From Sulfurospirillaceae bacterium (GTDB lineage Bacteria > Campylobacterota > Campylobacteria > Campylobacterales > Sulfurospirillaceae), in assembly GCA_028705785.1 (NCBI GenBank), contig JAQWCT010000171.1, positions 1 to 5,686 on the forward strand: DNA of 5,686 nt, read 5' to 3'. The first letter of the stretch is position 1. Each line of letters opens with the position of its first letter. Shown here one piece after another: positions 4,677 through 5,686 of this stretch. Both the position numbers and the translations under genes were made by a program. Under the pieces are notes generated by a model that worked only from the letters and a program-made list of their open reading frames with translations, was not told the origin of the DNA and did not search any database.

Positions 4677-5686
4677 TGAAGATTGAAAAGATTCTTGTTG
4701 CCAATCGTGGTGAAATAGCACTTCGGGCGATAAGAACCATCAAAGAGATGGGGAAGAAAGCCATTGCGGTGTACTCAATTGCCGACAAAGATGCGCTTTA
4801 TCTACAACATGCGGACGCGAGTATTTGCATTGGTGGCGCAAAGTCTAGTGAGAGTTATCTTAGCATTCCTGCTATCATCAGTGCCGCTGAGATCAGCGGA
4901 TGCGATGCAATATTTCCAGGGTATGGTTTTTTAAGTGAGAATCAGACTTTTGTAGAAGTGTGTAAACATCATAATATCAAATTCATTGGACCCTCTGTGG
5001 ATTCTATGGTTTTGATGAGTGATAAATCTAAAGCTAAAGAAGTGATGAAAAAAGCGGGTGTTCCTGTCATTCTTGGAAGTGAAGGTGCCCTTGATAGTGT
5101 TGAAGAAGCCAAAAAGCTTGCAGAGCAAATAGGTCTTCCTGTTATCGTCAAAGCCAGTGCGGGTGGCGGTGGACGAGGTATGCGTGTGGTTGAAAAAATG
5201 GAAGATTTAGAAAAATCTTTCCTAGCGGCTGAGAGCGAAGCACTCAGTGCATTTGGTGATGGTACGCTTTATATGGAAAAATATATCAAAAATCCACGAC
5301 ATATCGAAGTTCAAGTTATTGGTGATTCTTTTGGTAATGTGGTTCATGTGGGCGAGCGAGATTGCTCGATGCAACGCCGTCATCAAAAACTTATCGAAGA
5401 GTCTCCTGCTATTGCTTTGGATGATAAAACAAGAGCGAGACTTTTGGATATCGCGGTAAAAGCAACTAAATTTATCGGTTATGAAAATGCAGGAACTTTT
5501 GAATTTTTGCTTGATGCGGATAAAAACTTTTACTTTATGGAGATGAATACACGACTTCAAGTTGAGCAGTGTGTCTCAGAGATGGTCAGTGGCATTGATA
5601 TCATCGAATGGATGATTCGTGTGGCTGAGGGTGAGAAGCTTTTTGACCAAAGTAAGATTGTGCTTAAGGGACATTCTATTGAGTGT
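4676..5686 (+). CDS. accC: Biotin carboxylase subunit of acetyl-CoA carboxylase (3' end outside window)
   Basis: Carboxylates the biotin on AccB using ATP and bicarbonate. The frame is open to the window edge, giving 337 residues of an expected 445-450, so about 110 C-terminal residues are missing. It starts KILVANRGEIALRAIR, the biotin carboxylase N-domain, followed by PGYGFLSEN. The ATP-grasp domain has Lys159 in KASAGGGGRGMR, then GERDCSMQRRHQK with the Cys/Lys pair equivalent to E. coli C230 and K238. The Mg2+-binding glutamates are Glu276 (FEF) and Glu289 (FMEMN), and MNTRLQVE has Arg293, Gln295 and Glu297, matching E. coli R292, Q294 and E296. One oddity is that residue 298 is Gln (CAG) where nearly all family members have His (VEH). 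Translation is coupled to accB through a 1-nt overlap, with GGAG at 4664-4667 as the ribosome site. Confidence 0.95.
   Translation, partial: MKIEKILVANRGEIALRAIRTIKEMGKKAIAVYSIADKDALYLQHADASICIGGAKSSESYLSIPAIISAAEISGCDAIFPGYGFLSENQTFVEVCKHHNIKFIGPSVDSMVLMSDKSKAKEVMKKAGVPVILGSEGALDSVEEAKKLAEQIGLPVIVKASAGGGGRGMRVVEKMEDLEKSFLAAESEALSAFGDGTLYMEKYIKNPRHIEVQVIGDSFGNVVHVGERDCSMQRRHQKLIEESPAIALDDKTRARLLDIAVKATKFIGYENAGTFEFLLDADKNFYFMEMNTRLQVEQCVSEMVSGIDIIEWMIRVAEGEKLFDQSKIVLKGHSIEC

Noticed and set aside
5222..5560. Minus-strand 112-codon open frame inside accC
   Set aside because: Antisense shadow of the ATP-grasp region of biotin carboxylase.
1..5686. tRNA, rRNA, CRISPR arrays, insertion sequences, attachment sites
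   Set aside because: No cloverleaf-like sequence, regular spaced repeats, terminal inverted repeats or transposase-like frames were seen; nearly all bases are in recognisable genes.

Overview
This AT-rich, gene-dense window looks like chromosomal core sequence from a member of the Campylobacterota (Epsilonproteobacteria). A free-living genus such as Sulfurospirillum is a plausible guess. The reasons are the protein flavour of AccB, AccC, Dcd and RlmI, the tight overlapping gene packing, and the divergent dcd/accBC arrangement, which as I recall also occurs in Campylobacter. The genus assignment is inference.

Layout. (1) Positions 1-2455, plus strand: a tightly overlapping three-gene unit. 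It holds a class I SAM-dependent methyltransferase (probably cut at its 5' end by the window), a membrane-anchored alpha/beta hydrolase and an RlmI-type 23S rRNA cytosine methyltransferase. The overlaps of 7 and 8 nt suggest translational coupling. (2) Positions 2459-4128, minus strand: a probable operon running dcd (dCTP deaminase), a GNAT acetyltransferase, then a small one-TM protein of unknown function. It converges on rlmI with only 3 nt between stop codons, and an 8-bp perfect hairpin spans that junction. (3) Positions 4129-4205: a short divergent promoter region in which two extended -10 elements, one per strand, occupy nearly the same bases. (4) Positions 4206-5686, plus strand: accB (biotin carboxyl carrier protein) and the first 337 codons of accC (biotin carboxylase). 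They overlap by one base (TAATG) and supply the first half-reaction of acetyl-CoA carboxylase for fatty acid synthesis.

The most unusual signal is a short perfect palindrome, CTTTACATGTAAAG, present in four full or near-full copies in 2.3 kb. Three lie in the hydrolase gene and one near the 3' end of the GNAT gene. All four are read in the same codon phase, giving Leu-His-Val-Lys in two unrelated proteins on opposite strands. This looks like a genome-wide iterated DNA word tolerated inside coding sequence, not a protein motif. Secondary points are a His-to-Gln change in the otherwise very conserved VEH motif of AccC, the shared bidirectional promoter, and the hairpin over the two convergent stop codons. 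I see no mobile elements, tRNA or rRNA genes, CRISPR arrays or defence systems, and no intergenic stretch longer than about 80 bases.
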